From Geminocystis herdmanii PCC 6308 (GTDB lineage Bacteria; Cyanobacteriota; Cyanobacteriia; Cyanobacteriales; Cyanobacteriaceae), in NCBI RefSeq assembly GCF_000332235.1, contig NZ_CM001775.1, positions 126,713-190,712 of the forward strand: a stretch of DNA of 64,000 nt, read 5' to 3'. Each line of letters begins with the position of its first letter. Position 1 is the stretch's first letter. The position numbers were made by a program, and so were the translations under genes. The notes under the pieces were generated by a model that saw only the letters and a program-made list of their open reading frames with translations, searched no databases and was not told the origin of the DNA. Of this stretch, positions 17,747 through 26,862 are shown in pieces.

Positions 17747-17974
17747 TTATAGAATAGTATTTTCCGCCCATTGAATAAATAATTTACTTTGTTTGATTAA
17801 AATATTTACATCATCATAACTTAATTGCCTTTGATCCTCTATACTATAATCTCCTTGAGTTCTTTTATCTTGAGCATCAATTAAATAACGATGAAACTCT
17901 AAAGGAACAATTCCTTTTTTTGCAAATTCTTTTCCGAAAGCAGAAATTACTGCTGAGTGGCTAGAAAAACTCAT
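17747..17974 (-). CDS. HEPN-domain protein, N-terminally truncated
   Basis: A 75-residue frame that matches only the C-terminal half of small HEPN (HepT-like) proteins: SFSSHSAVISAFGKEFAKKG, then DAQDKRTQGDYS and a final helix. Full proteins of this type are about 125-135 residues and are often partnered with a MNT nucleotidyltransferase, which is absent here. It lies between two copies of the 5' end of the wzy-like gene, so it looks like the remains of an inserted toxin-antitoxin module. Confidence 0.7.
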   Translation of the reverse strand: MSFSSHSAVISAFGKEFAKKGIVPLEFHRYLIDAQDKRTQGDYSIEDQRQLSYDDVNILIKQSKLFIQWAENTIL

Positions 17975-17990
17975 TAATTTTGTTAAGTTT

Positions 17991-18119
17991 CTACGATAAG
18001 GAAAAAAATACTGAAGCCATGAAAAAAGGAAATTGATAAATCCTTTCTAGGCGTACGATCGACCAACCGACGATGGCAATGCAGATAGTGATAAAAAGAA
18101 AAAGATAAAGATCAGCCAT
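17991..18119 (-). pseudogene. duplicated 5' end of the wzy-like gene
   Basis: A 42-codon frame (ATG at 18117-18119, TAG at 17991-17993) whose first 37 residues, starting MADLYLFLFITICIAIVGWS, match the polymerase N-terminus with one conservative change (Ile to Val). The homology also covers about 40 bp upstream of the ATG, up to the stop of the preceding glycosyltransferase. This is therefore the original upstream junction, and the HEPN fragment plus the intact gene come after it. Confidence 0.9.
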
Positions 18120-18158
18120 TGATTACTTTTTTACTCAGTTTAATGTTAACAAGTAGTC

Positions 18159-19382
18159 TTATTTTAAAGTTATTTTTGATAATTCTTGTTGTAAATTTAA
18201 GATACTAAAATTCTCAAGGTGATTCTGTGCGTTGTCAGAAAATTTTTGTAATTCTGGGGGATTTTCAAGGCAAAATTTTAATGCTTGAGCAATAGTTTCC
18301 CCTGTCACCTCCGACAAAATTAAACCATTAACCCTATCTTGCACTACATCTCCACACAATAAAGATGTGATTACTGGTAGTTGCCATGATTGGGCTTCTA
18401 GTTGGGTTAAACCAAAACCATCCGATAAGGTAGGAAAAATAAATACATCAGCTTCTTGGTAATAATGGGCAGTCATACTACGAGACACTGCTCCAATCCA
18501 TTTTACATTAGGATATTCTTGAAGGGATGGCTTATTAATGCCTAAAGAACCGACGATAGTAACTTCTATGGGCAGATTTGTTAATAATTTTACTGCTTGA
18601 AGTAAATAAAGAATACCCTTATTTAACACTACATTTCCCAAGAAGAGAACTTTCAAAGGACGATGATCAGAAAAACTAGGGGGATATTGTCTTTGGGATA
18701 ATATTGATTTGTTTGATTTTTCATAGGCAAGGGGAACTATTTTAACTTTATTTTGATCAATTCCCGCTTCCTGTAAAGCTACACTTGACCATTTAGAATT
18801 AACGATGATCTGATCTGCTGAAGCACATTCTTGATACCATTTATCCCAATAACAAGATGGTGATTTTTTTGTAGAAGATTCATATTCGGAATATTTACTA
18901 TATTCTTGTAAAACTCTCTTTTCATGAGCAATACCTGGGTCGATTTGACCTAAAATGGTTTTCCAACCTTGCGATTTAGCATAACGAAATATCTCTAAAG
19001 CGGCGTAACTATAAGCGAAAACACAGATTGGCGACTCCTTATCTACAACAAAAGATTGTTTTTTGAGTAAATCAACGGTTTTTCTTTGAAACCAATCATT
19101 TCTAGCAATGATTTTTTCCCATCCCTTCGTTTTTAGCCATTTTTGTTGTAGTTCAAAAGCAATGATAGATTCGGTAAAACTAAATACCTGAGCTTGACTC
19201 AAATCAGGGTGGAATCTTTCCCTGAGATTTCTCAAGACATTCTCTGGTAGTTTATTGAGAATCGATCGATTTGAAACCCAACTGTCTGTAATTAGACAGT
19301 TTAACTGATTCATATTGTTTAAAGCTCTGGGGATAGCATAATGTTCTCTAGCCCCAATTTGGCAACACACATATTTCATCAT
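18159..19382 (-). CDS. glycosyltransferase, GT4 family
   Basis: A GT-B glycosyltransferase of about 407 residues. The C-terminal half has VLFLGNVVLNKGILYLLQAV and FIFPTLSDGFGLTQLEAQSW, the E-x7-E-like donor site. I start at the ATG at 19382 (MMKYVCCQIGAREHYAIP). The longer frame to 19436 would overlap the upstream gene by 23 bp and adds a sequence unlike GT4 N-termini; the adjacent ATG at 19379 is equally possible. It lies between GT2 genes and the polymerase on the minus strand. Confidence 0.85.
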   Translation of the reverse strand: MMKYVCCQIGAREHYAIPRALNNMNQLNCLITDSWVSNRSILNKLPENVLRNLRERFHPDLSQAQVFSFTESIIAFELQQKWLKTKGWEKIIARNDWFQRKTVDLLKKQSFVVDKESPICVFAYSYAALEIFRYAKSQGWKTILGQIDPGIAHEKRVLQEYSKYSEYESSTKKSPSCYWDKWYQECASADQIIVNSKWSSVALQEAGIDQNKVKIVPLAYEKSNKSILSQRQYPPSFSDHRPLKVLFLGNVVLNKGILYLLQAVKLLTNLPIEVTIVGSLGINKPSLQEYPNVKWIGAVSRSMTAHYYQEADVFIFPTLSDGFGLTQLEAQSWQLPVITSLLCGDVVQDRVNGLILSEVTGETIAQALKFCLENPPELQKFSDNAQNHLENFSILNLQQELSKITLK

Positions 19383-19413
19383 TTTCTGAATAGTTAAGGT
19401 TGTAAAAAATGTT

Positions 19414-20301
19414 TCATAAATTATTATAATCATCAATAACTTCTTTTTCTAACTTCCATAATAATTTACGGGTTTTCCAACTAATTGGGTTTCTCAATTT
19501 AAAGGCATAAGATATATTGATCATTACACTCACCCATACTTCTATCCAAGTAGTCAAATGTCCCCATTTTATAAACAAAAATAAACTTTTAACACCTTTA
19601 GATATTAAAGAAAATACTAAATAAAAATAAGGTTCTCGCATTATAGAACACAAAACTTGACTTCTTAAACCATAAAATTTCCAGTCTCTATCAGAACGTC
19701 CTTGTATAGATTGTTCATGATACATTGTAACATTACAAAGACATTTTATACGTTTATTTAAGTCCCAAAGTTTAGTACTAAGATAAGTTTCCCCTGCTGA
19801 TCGAAAAAATAGATCAGGATAAAAGCCTATCCAATCAAAAAAAACTTCTTTTCTGATCATGGTGAATCCTGTTTTAAAAACGTGAATATAACGATCAGTG
19901 TTATTAAGTGGAGATTCTTTTGGTCCAATAATACTAGCGGTTACAACAGCTAATTCAGATTCAGAACAAAAAGCCTGAATCATTTGTGCAATGGCATTTT
20001 CTGTTAAGAAATAGGAATCATCATCTACAGTCATAATATATTCTCCTGTTGTATTAGCTATGGCTAAATTTAAAGCGGGGAAAAAACCTAAATTAGAGTG
20101 TGTTTTAATTAGCCGTACTGTAGGATATTTTTGTTGAATAGCTTCTTCGGTTCCATCATTACTAGGGTTAACAATCACAACTATTTCCAATTGAGGATAA
20201 TCTTGTTCTAGGCAGGATTGTAAACATTTTAGTACCAAGTCACACCTTTTGTATGTTACACAAACTATGGATACTTTATATAAGTTATTATTGCTGTTCA
20301 T
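19414..20301 (-). CDS. glycosyltransferase, GT2 family
   Basis: A 295-residue inverting GT-A glycosyltransferase. It shows VSIVCVTYKRCDLVLKCLQS at the start, the NPSNDGTEE nucleotide-binding turn and TVDDDSYF as the metal-binding DxD region near residue 95. A C-terminal hydrophobic segment suggests membrane association. It may add a rhamnosyl-type or other sugar in the glycan pathway; specificity is not visible. Confidence 0.9.
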   Translation of the reverse strand: MNSNNNLYKVSIVCVTYKRCDLVLKCLQSCLEQDYPQLEIVVIVNPSNDGTEEAIQQKYPTVRLIKTHSNLGFFPALNLAIANTTGEYIMTVDDDSYFLTENAIAQMIQAFCSESELAVVTASIIGPKESPLNNTDRYIHVFKTGFTMIRKEVFFDWIGFYPDLFFRSAGETYLSTKLWDLNKRIKCLCNVTMYHEQSIQGRSDRDWKFYGLRSQVLCSIMREPYFYLVFSLISKGVKSLFLFIKWGHLTTWIEVWVSVMINISYAFKLRNPISWKTRKLLWKLEKEVIDDYNNL

Positions 20302-20333
20302 TAAGTTTTTGAAATCTTTTACAAAAAAAATAA

Positions 20334-21215
20334 TTAATTGATAAAATCTGGTTGATAATCTTTAGGAAACTCTGGTCTTAAACGATCGATAATGAGTAAC
20401 ATCGAGCTATGAACAATGCGCTGAAGGAAACGCTTAGGAAATTTAGCAAGATGGTTATAAAAATGATATTCAGGCAAAGGGGTGTTTGGTTGCCAATAAC
20501 ATAAGTTTTCTGCATCATTTTCAACTATTAAATCTTTCCAGTCATCAACTGTCCAATGTCTTCCTAAATCATTGGAAAGAGAAGTCATCATTGATCGCAA
20601 ATTACATCTACGTTGTAACTGTTCTGGATCACGATGGGGATAATGACGAATGGGAATACGTTCCTTTGCTAAAAAACCTGCATTATAGGGAAAAGAACAA
20701 CGGAGTGGCCACTTAATAGTGCTTCTGTATCGAAACATTCTTGGTTCAGACTGAGACAAGGGAAAATAGTATCGTCTTCGTTCAGAAATAGTTAACTTAC
20801 GATTATCTTCCCCTTTGCCATAGGATAAAACCTCTTGTTGTGTCAAGCGAAAATCATAACTTTGGTTATAAACACAAGTTTCAAACTTTTCGAGTTTAGT
20901 TTTAACAAACTCTGGAGGGCTAATATGATAAAACTCATCAGCATCTACCCTCAAAACCCAATCGCCATCTTCCATGTTCTTACGATAATGATCGAATACA
21001 TAAGCTCTTAATCCATCATGAAAAACAGTTGGCTGTTTTTTAAAAAGGATAATTCTTGAATCTTGTTGAGAATATTTTTGGATTATTTGCCATGTTTCGT
21101 CTGTACTGCCAGTATCATAGATATAAAGTGCATCACACCAAGATAAAATGTGTTTGAGAGATTCCTCGATAATATCTCCTTCATCTCGAACAAATAAAAT
21201 TGCGTGAAATCTCAT
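20334..21215 (-). CDS. glycosyltransferase, GT2 family
   Basis: A GT2-type protein of 293 residues. The DTGSTDETW turn and the LRVDADEFY motif (DxD) are clear, as in the Waae/KdtX-like glycosyltransferases, with a conserved IRHYPHRDPEQLQRR segment in the C-terminal half. The ATG at 21215 is chosen because AGGAGG (21222-21227) precedes it by six bases; a TTG at 21221 would overlap that box. Confidence 0.88.
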   Translation of the reverse strand: MRFHAILFVRDEGDIIEESLKHILSWCDALYIYDTGSTDETWQIIQKYSQQDSRIILFKKQPTVFHDGLRAYVFDHYRKNMEDGDWVLRVDADEFYHISPPEFVKTKLEKFETCVYNQSYDFRLTQQEVLSYGKGEDNRKLTISERRRYYFPLSQSEPRMFRYRSTIKWPLRCSFPYNAGFLAKERIPIRHYPHRDPEQLQRRCNLRSMMTSLSNDLGRHWTVDDWKDLIVENDAENLCYWQPNTPLPEYHFYNHLAKFPKRFLQRIVHSSMLLIIDRLRPEFPKDYQPDFIN

Positions 21216-21243
21216 AACCAACCTCCTTTTTTTATTATTGATT

Positions 21244-22170
21244 TTATTTTAATGATATTTTCTTTATTAGTAATTCTAATATTTTTTTGGTTGTGATAAG
21301 AAGAAAACCCAATAAATAACGTACACGAATGAGTCTCAGATTCCAAAAAAAAGTATTTTGATATATTCGCCACCCTTTTTGAATTTCTCCCTGTTTAAGA
21401 CAGGCAAAACTCATAGATCTAGTGTGACGTGTAATAATGTATAGTCTTTCTCTTTTTCTCTCCTTTCCTCCAGAATATTGTTGAGTTTTTTCTTTATTAA
21501 TAATATACAACTTGCCTTGATAGGATTTATCTAAATTAGACACCTCACTTTGTTCATGACGACGATAAGCAAATAAATAAGGAGAATTGATATAAACAAA
21601 GCCCTTTGCATTACCTAACCTTAACCAAAGATCAGAATCTTCTGCATTGATATTTTGATTACAATAACCTCCTACTTGATCTAAAGTATCTTTTTTGATC
21701 GCCGTTGAGCAAGTTCCTATCCAAATATCCTCATAAGCGGAAGCATAGTAATCATTATATAATGTCACCTCTAACTGTGACTGACTGACTGATAAAATTT
21801 CCTGTTCATTAAAAAAATTCAACTCTTTTCCCGCAACAAATGCTGGGAAATTAGTATCTAAAATGACTTTTTTGTATGTATTTAATGTCCAAGGAAACCA
21901 CAAATCATCACTATCTAAAAAAGTTATATATTGACCATTGGCAAATTTCAAACCTAAGTTACGAGCCGCCCCTGCTCCTTGATTGTTTTGCCTCAGTACT
22001 CGGACTTGATTTTTATATTTTTTTAACACATCCAGAGTATTATCCTTAGAACCATCATCAACAATAATAATCTCTCGATCTCTGTAATCTTGATTCAAAA
22101 CAGAATCTACTGTTTTCTCAATTAGATTAGCTCGGTTATAGGTTGGAATAATAACGGAAAAAAAGACCAT
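21244..22170 (-). CDS. glycosyltransferase, GT2 family
   Basis: A 308-residue GT-A glycosyltransferase with the canonical SVIIPTYNRANLIEKTVDSV opening, IVDDGSKDNT, GAGAARNLGLKFANG and FLDSDDLW motifs. It lies 73 bp downstream (minus strand) of the 3' end of a group II intron, so the intron interrupts the intergenic region rather than the gene. Confidence 0.92.
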   Translation of the reverse strand: MVFFSVIIPTYNRANLIEKTVDSVLNQDYRDREIIIVDDGSKDNTLDVLKKYKNQVRVLRQNNQGAGAARNLGLKFANGQYITFLDSDDLWFPWTLNTYKKVILDTNFPAFVAGKELNFFNEQEILSVSQSQLEVTLYNDYYASAYEDIWIGTCSTAIKKDTLDQVGGYCNQNINAEDSDLWLRLGNAKGFVYINSPYLFAYRRHEQSEVSNLDKSYQGKLYIINKEKTQQYSGGKERKRERLYIITRHTRSMSFACLKQGEIQKGWRIYQNTFFWNLRLIRVRYLLGFLLITTKKILELLIKKISLK

Positions 22171-22248
22171 ATATTTTTTGACTTAAATTTTAGATATGAG
22201 ACTTCCATTGAATAAATTGAGAACATTATTTAGGAAAGTAGTGTTAAA

Positions 22249-22668
22249 CTAAGCCAAGTCCTCACGAACTTGACTCGTCTTCAGAACGGAACGTGAAACT
22301 TTCGCTTCATTCCGCTCCTCTCTGATAAACCCCTTGTCATGGGTACGATTCAAACTATCATCTTTGGCAGTTTTATCATCGTGGCAATGTCTATGTAAAA
22401 CCTGTAAATTATTATATATATCCTTTCCACCTTTCGATTTCGGGATAATGTGGTCGATTTCTAACAAGTCCTCGCTATTAAAGTTGAGTCCACAATAGGA
22501 TTTTATGAGTAATCGTTGTAAGCTGTGAACCAACTTGACATTACCATTTTGACTCGCTCTGTAAATTCGCTTCTGTAATCGAAATACCTGTTTTTCCACA
22601 ACTTTCCAATTAACGGATTGCCATGTGTTCCAGTTATTTGCTTTATCAATCGGTTTTGCCATTGTCAT
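22249..22668 (-). CDS. RVT_N-HNH remnant of a group II intron protein
   Basis: A 139-residue frame. Residues about 12-58 (NWNTWQSVNWKVVEKQVFRL and on to LLIKSY) are the N-terminal domain of group II intron reverse transcriptases. They are joined directly to an HNH endonuclease domain (LLEIDHIIPKSKGGKD...NLQVLHRHCHDDKTA), so the RT and maturase domains, some 400 residues, are deleted in frame. Of the usual CxxC before the HNH core only YCGL remains. The final 27 residues are read from intron domains V and VI. It cannot reverse transcribe; DNA cleavage is possible but doubtful. Confidence 0.85.
   Translation of the reverse strand: MTMAKPIDKANNWNTWQSVNWKVVEKQVFRLQKRIYRASQNGNVKLVHSLQRLLIKSYCGLNFNSEDLLEIDHIIPKSKGGKDIYNNLQVLHRHCHDDKTAKDDSLNRTHDKGFIREERNEAKVSRSVLKTSQVREDLA
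22284..22317 (-). ncRNA. group II intron domain V
   Basis: Reads GAGCGGAATGAAGC, then GAAA, then GTTTCACGTTCCGTTC: a 34-nt hairpin with the catalytic-triad region, tetraloop and bulge expected of domain V. It overlaps the end of the RVT_N-HNH reading frame. Confidence 0.85.
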
Positions 22669-23331
22669 AATTTTATTACTTCATTGACTTTACATTGTTT
22701 ATCAAAGTGTGTACGTCGGCATATCTTTTTACATTACATAAAAGCGTTGGCTTCTTACACAATCCTGTCTCCCATAACCTTACGCTGGTTACTGCTCAAA
22801 GTATTCGACCTCTTTGAGAGATTATGGGAGGTTATCTCGTTCCCTATATCCTTCCGTCAATCTTATTGATTGCGGTATTACTCAACCTTAGACTTCCTCT
22901 ATTCACCGATTCTTTGTATTTGTCTCCAGTTCAGACAACAAAATCTACTGGTACATTAGAACTTTACCTTTTGGTTCTGGCTTATCAGCCTTATTTAGCC
23001 AGTTTTTAGTAACGATGATTCTGTCGGGGATTCATTGCTTAGTCTTAGTTAAATTGCTCAGTGGGATTCCAGATTAGGCTTCCAGTTACCACTTTTTAAC
23101 CCTGCTTTACCGAATGGTTTACCAAAGCCGAGTCAGTAAGGGTTATGCTTTCACATGGACAATCATGGGTAGGGTTCTCACCTACAAGGATATAGAGTTG
23201 TCAAGGTACATTTCTGTTAACCTTGCCTAGCTTACGTTTCGGTGTTACCCTAGACTTTGGCTAGAACGAGTCGCACTGATTAATCTAAATTAGTAATAGA
23301 GAGTAGTAAGTAGTATCTATCTAATTTTTAT

Positions 23332-23412
23332 TTAAATACCTAACATTCTTTGTGCTAATGACAAGGTATTTTCCCATAACTTTAAGGTTGCTTGACGAAG
23401 GGTTGTACTCAT
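23332..23412 (-). pseudogene. short orphan reading frame
   Basis: A 26-codon frame (ATG at 23410-23412, TAA at 23332-23334) beginning MSTTLRQATLKLWENTLSLA. It lies just downstream of the glycosyltransferase at 23429 and 55 bp before the intron 5' end. It might be the 5' stub of a gene lost at the intron insertion, or chance. I do not recognise it. Confidence 0.3.
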
Positions 23413-23428
23413 ATTTGACGATTTGGCA

Positions 23429-24628
23429 CTAATTAAATTTGTTTAATAAAACTTGATGAAAATTTTTGGTTGTGTTGGCATAGTCAAAATATTCACTTCC
23501 TTTTTTCAACGATTTTATAGCTAGAGAGGAACAATATTCTGAGTTGTTAATCATTTTGTTTATAGCTTGTGTTAGTAAATCTTGTTTTTCTGTTTCCACC
23601 ACTTCAGCAACCCCCTGATTTTCCGTTGCCCAACGAACCGACGAACAGTAGGATGGTCCATATATTAAGAGTGGTAAACCCGTTGCTGTATAATCAGTTA
23701 ATTTACTAGGGAAACTAACTTGCATATTTACTTTATCTTTTTCTTCAAAAGACATGGGCAAAAATAAAACATCGGCTTCTTGGCGTATTCGTTCGATAAA
23801 CTGATGGGCTGGTATTAAACCTCCTATAACGATATTTTGACGATCGAGCCCTTGGGCGTTAGCTGTTTCTTTAGTTAAAGTTCCATAGATAATTAATTGA
23901 CCGTTGACTTTTTCTAGGGCTTCCGCTAAATTTTGCAAAGCACGAACATAACCACGACTATTAATAGTTCCCCCATAAGCAACAGTAAATGGTTTATTTT
24001 TATCGTTAATTTTGATTACTGGTTCTGTTGCCGAGACAACATTTTTAGCACGGGAAGGATAAAGAACAGTCCCCGATATACCATAACGACGTTGATATTC
24101 TTCTACCATAAACGGAGAAACACAAAAACGTGATTTAGCTTGATGATAGATGTTTTTGAATTGTCGATCGAGCCATTTCCTGACTGGTTCTAAAATAGGA
24201 GCAATGGGAATCCAATCATCATGGAGAATTAGGTGTAATGGCAAATTATTTTGTTCTGCCCATTGAGCCGCTATCAGCCAAGAATAACCGTGAGTGACGG
24301 TTAAAACCGCTTCGGGTTGAAAATCGCCCAATAATGTGGGTATTTGAGAAATTTTATTTTTTACTGTTAACAAATAAAATGAACGCAGATATTTTTGGAA
24401 TCTAGTATTAAGCCAACGTTGATTTCCTATCCTTAATTGTTTATATTCAACATTGGATAAACGCCGTTGTCCTTGAGAAACAAGTAAGTTTGTCTCTATA
24501 ATCAGTAGTTTGTTGGGGGGATATTCTTCTAACAACCGATAAACCAACGCAGAACCATGATAAGAAGATTCCACTGGAACATCGGCTATATATAGTAAAC
24601 GGGGTAATGTTTCTGGATTAAATATCAT
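23429..24628 (-). CDS. glycosyltransferase, GT4-like
   Basis: A 399-residue GT-B-like protein. The N-terminal half has PVESSYHGSALVYRLLEEYP and a VTHGYSWLIAAQWAEQN segment. The C-terminal half has FTVAYGGTINSRGYVRALQN, then ADVLFLPMSF and PSKLTDYTATGLPLLIYGP, equivalent to the donor-binding region but with a Lys-Asp in place of the usual E-x7-E. It follows the epimerase by 32 bp and is probably co-transcribed with it. Confidence 0.82.
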   Translation of the reverse strand: MIFNPETLPRLLYIADVPVESSYHGSALVYRLLEEYPPNKLLIIETNLLVSQGQRRLSNVEYKQLRIGNQRWLNTRFQKYLRSFYLLTVKNKISQIPTLLGDFQPEAVLTVTHGYSWLIAAQWAEQNNLPLHLILHDDWIPIAPILEPVRKWLDRQFKNIYHQAKSRFCVSPFMVEEYQRRYGISGTVLYPSRAKNVVSATEPVIKINDKNKPFTVAYGGTINSRGYVRALQNLAEALEKVNGQLIIYGTLTKETANAQGLDRQNIVIGGLIPAHQFIERIRQEADVLFLPMSFEEKDKVNMQVSFPSKLTDYTATGLPLLIYGPSYCSSVRWATENQGVAEVVETEKQDLLTQAINKMINNSEYCSSLAIKSLKKGSEYFDYANTTKNFHQVLLNKFN

Positions 24629-24660
24629 TGTTCATATATTCCTAGATCATGACTTTAAAT

Positions 24661-25713
24661 TTATCCTATTCGCTTTTGCCAACTAAGGTATATTTCTTCA
24701 AAAATATTATCTAGGGATTTTGTAATATTCCAGTTGGGATAGTCTGTTTTCATTTTTGTCAAGTCACTAATATAACAGATGTGATCCCCTTCTCTATTTT
24801 TATCGACGTATTCATATTCCATCGTTTTACCACTAATATTAGAAATTAGATCAAATGCTTCTAAGATGGAACAGCTATTATTTCTCCCCCCTCCTAGGTT
24901 ATAAACCTCTGCACAACGAGGATTTACCCAAAAGGCTTCGATAAATCTAGTGACATCTAAGGAATGAATGTTATCTCTAACTTGTTTTCCTTTATACCCA
25001 AAAATTTTATAAAGTTTGCCCTCAAGATTGCACTTAATTAGATAACTCAAAAAACCATGTAATTCAACTCCGCTATGATTCGGACCCGTTAAACATCCCC
25101 CTCTCAAACAACAGGTTTTTAAATTAAAGTAACGTCCATATTCCTGTACCATAATATCGGCGGCTACTTTTGAAGCACCAAAAAGACTGTGCTTACTTTG
25201 ATCGATCGAGAAATTCTCATTAATACCATTTTCATAGATAGGATCATTATAATCCCAACGAGTTTCTAATTCTTTTAAGGCGATAGAGTTGGGTTTGTCT
25301 CCATAAACTTTATTGGTACTCATGTGGATAAATACACTATCACTGGCATATTTACGGGTTGCCTCTAACAGGTTAAGAGTTCCCACTGCGTTCACATCAA
25401 AATCATCGAATGGGCGAGATGCTGCCAAATCATGACTTGGTTGAGCGGCAGTATGGACTATGAGATCAGGCTTGAGAGATTCTAAACATTTAAGTACATT
25501 TGCACGATCTCGAATATCCAAATCATAATGAGTAAAGTTACTGTAAGTTTCACAAAGACGTTTTTGATTCCAAATAGTGTTACCCGCAGAACCAAAAAAG
25601 TCCTCTCTCATGTTATTGTCAATACCGAAAACTTGCCAATGTTGATGGCAAAAATATTCAACCACTTCCGAACCAATTAATCCGGAAGAGCCAGTCACTA
25701 AAAGTTTTTTCAT
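24661..25713 (-). CDS. NAD-dependent epimerase (CDP-paratose 2-epimerase-like)
   Basis: A 350-residue extended SDR enzyme. The NAD-binding [14 protein letters not shown] is at the N-terminus and [10 protein letters not shown] provides the catalytic Ser/Thr region. The position of the catalytic Tyr-x3-Lys reads FGASK, with Phe for Tyr. The closest family I recognise is the CDP-paratose/tyvelose 2-epimerase group ([21 protein letters not shown], then [13 protein letters not shown]). It would act on a nucleotide sugar feeding the surface glycan. Either this subgroup uses a different base or the protein is inactive; I lean to the former. Confidence 0.75.
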   Translation of the reverse strand: MKKLLVTGSSGLIGSEVVEYFCHQHWQVFGIDNNMREDFFGSAGNTIWNQKRLCETYSNFTHYDLDIRDRANVLKCLESLKPDLIVHTAAQPSHDLAASRPFDDFDVNAVGTLNLLEATRKYASDSVFIHMSTNKVYGDKPNSIALKELETRWDYNDPIYENGINENFSIDQSKHSLFGASKVAADIMVQEYGRYFNLKTCCLRGGCLTGPNHSGVELHGFLSYLIKCNLEGKLYKIFGYKGKQVRDNIHSLDVTRFIEAFWVNPRCAEVYNLGGGRNNSCSILEAFDLISNISGKTMEYEYVDKNREGDHICYISDLTKMKTDYPNWNITKSLDNIFEEIYLSWQKRIG

Positions 25714-26023
25714 ATTATTTTATGTCTTTATAATTTATTTTATTCATAATTCAATCAATCCTATTGTGAAATTTTCAGGAATGATATTTAGATTAAAGCA
25801 TAATTTATGAATTGGAAATAGACAGGAACATAACTTAAAGCAAATTTTCTGGTACTACATTCTTTGATCTCTGTGGTTCTAGTATTAGCCAATGATCGAG
25901 CAAGGTTCGATCGAGTTTTTCTGTGGTAAATATAGACATTAATTAAGACCAACGAAAGTTCTTTATTAAGTTTAACTTTAATGATAAAAATTTAATAATT
26001 TTTTTTAGTGGATTCGATCGAAC
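25714..26023. other. gene-free stretch
   Basis: AT-rich intergenic DNA upstream of the epimerase. Several TCGATCGA-type sites are present, but I see no coding frame, hairpin or known repeat. It probably contains the promoter of the epimerase/glycosyltransferase transcript. Confidence 0.5.
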
Positions 26024-26216
26024 CTAAGCATTCTTTAAAATCTCCTGATATAGTGTGATATATATTTTAACTTGTAACTCTAAAGGTTATTCAGTCAAAG
26101 CTATGTATCGACAATTTTTCGCCATAGTTTCCCTTAAATTATCATCTTCCAATAATTGGATAATACTTCGAGGTATTATTTGAGACAAGTTCATAACACT
26201 CTCGGTAGAACTAATT
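26024..26216 (-). pseudogene. glycosyltransferase pseudogene, C-terminal part
   Basis: Reads ...IIPRSIIQLLEDDNLRETMA, then KNCRYIALTE, an in-frame TAA at 26087-26089, and PLELQVKIYITLYQEILKNA to a final stop at 26024-26026. This is the last helix region of a GT4 glycosyltransferase with a Tyr codon turned into a stop. The matching middle part lies at 26863-27262, on the other side of a Uma2 gene. Confidence 0.8.
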
Positions 26217-26831
26217 TTAATCTTTATCTTCTGAATCATTAAAATCAACATTATCGTATAAATCTTTTAAGGAAATTTGCAATTTTAATGACTCTAAATT
26301 TACTATATTTTCTGGGTTCTCAATGTCCCGTAAAACCCAATTATTATCAGTATTTTTAGTAAATTTTTGAATATGATATTGATCAATTAAAATATATTCT
26401 TGTAACTCAGAAATCGATCGATAATAGTCAAACTTAGTTCCCTTATCATAATCTTGAGTGGATTTTGAAAGAACTTCCATAATTAAGAAGGGATTTGTTA
26501 CCGTTGTTTTTCCTTTTCCGTCATAGACAGGTTTCCCTTGAATTACAATAACATCAGGATAGGTATATTGACGATAACGAGGTATCCAAAGACGCACATC
26601 AGCAAAAAAAACTCGATAATTTTGTCCTTTGAGAGCAGTTTTTAAATTAGCGTAAAAATTCCCTGCAATTTCGTTATGATTAGTAGTCTCTCCTGTCATG
26701 GGTACTATTTCTCCATTCCTATATTCATGTTTAAATTTAGAATTTTCCTCAAAAGCCAGATATTCTTCAGGAGTATAGTAGCTTTTTGGAGTTAAATTTT
26801 CACTAGGGTTTTGAAGGATTGTCGCTGTCAT
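26217..26831 (-). CDS. Uma2 family endonuclease-like protein
   Basis: A 204-residue DUF820/Uma2 protein (PD-(D/E)XK fold). Family marks are YTPEEYLAFEENSKFKHEYR, then VRLWIPRYRQYTYPDVIVIQ and LIMEVLSKSTQDYDKGTKFD; the Asp in YPDV and the Glu-x-Leu of MEVL form the nuclease-like core. Uma2 genes are extremely numerous in cyanobacteria and their role is unsettled. It occupies the place of about 90 missing residues in a glycosyltransferase gene whose halves flank it. Confidence 0.88.
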   Translation of the reverse strand: MTATILQNPSENLTPKSYYTPEEYLAFEENSKFKHEYRNGEIVPMTGETTNHNEIAGNFYANLKTALKGQNYRVFFADVRLWIPRYRQYTYPDVIVIQGKPVYDGKGKTTVTNPFLIMEVLSKSTQDYDKGTKFDYYRSISELQEYILIDQYHIQKFTKNTDNNWVLRDIENPENIVNLESLKLQISLKDLYDNVDFNDSEDKD

Positions 26832-26862
26832 AATTTCCCTTTGCCGGATAGAATAAACTATT

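Larger units (their letters stand above)
22241..23276 (-). mobile_element. group II intron with deleted reverse transcriptase
   Basis: On the minus strand the element starts GTGCGACTCG (23276), the usual GUGYG 5' end of bacterial group II introns. It ends after AGTTTAACAC (22241), an AY-type 3' end. A 34-nt domain V with a GAAA tetraloop lies at 22284-22317 and a domain VI hairpin (stem AGTCAAGT/ACTTGGCT) follows. Structured, GC-richer intron sequence fills 22669-23276. The total length is about 1036 nt, much shorter than a full intron with its reverse transcriptase, and the internal frame has lost that domain. It sits between two glycosyltransferase genes. Confidence 0.85.

Noticed and set aside
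22618-23009. Two plus-strand frames of 83 and 61 codons
   Set aside because: They are antisense to the structured part of the group II intron.
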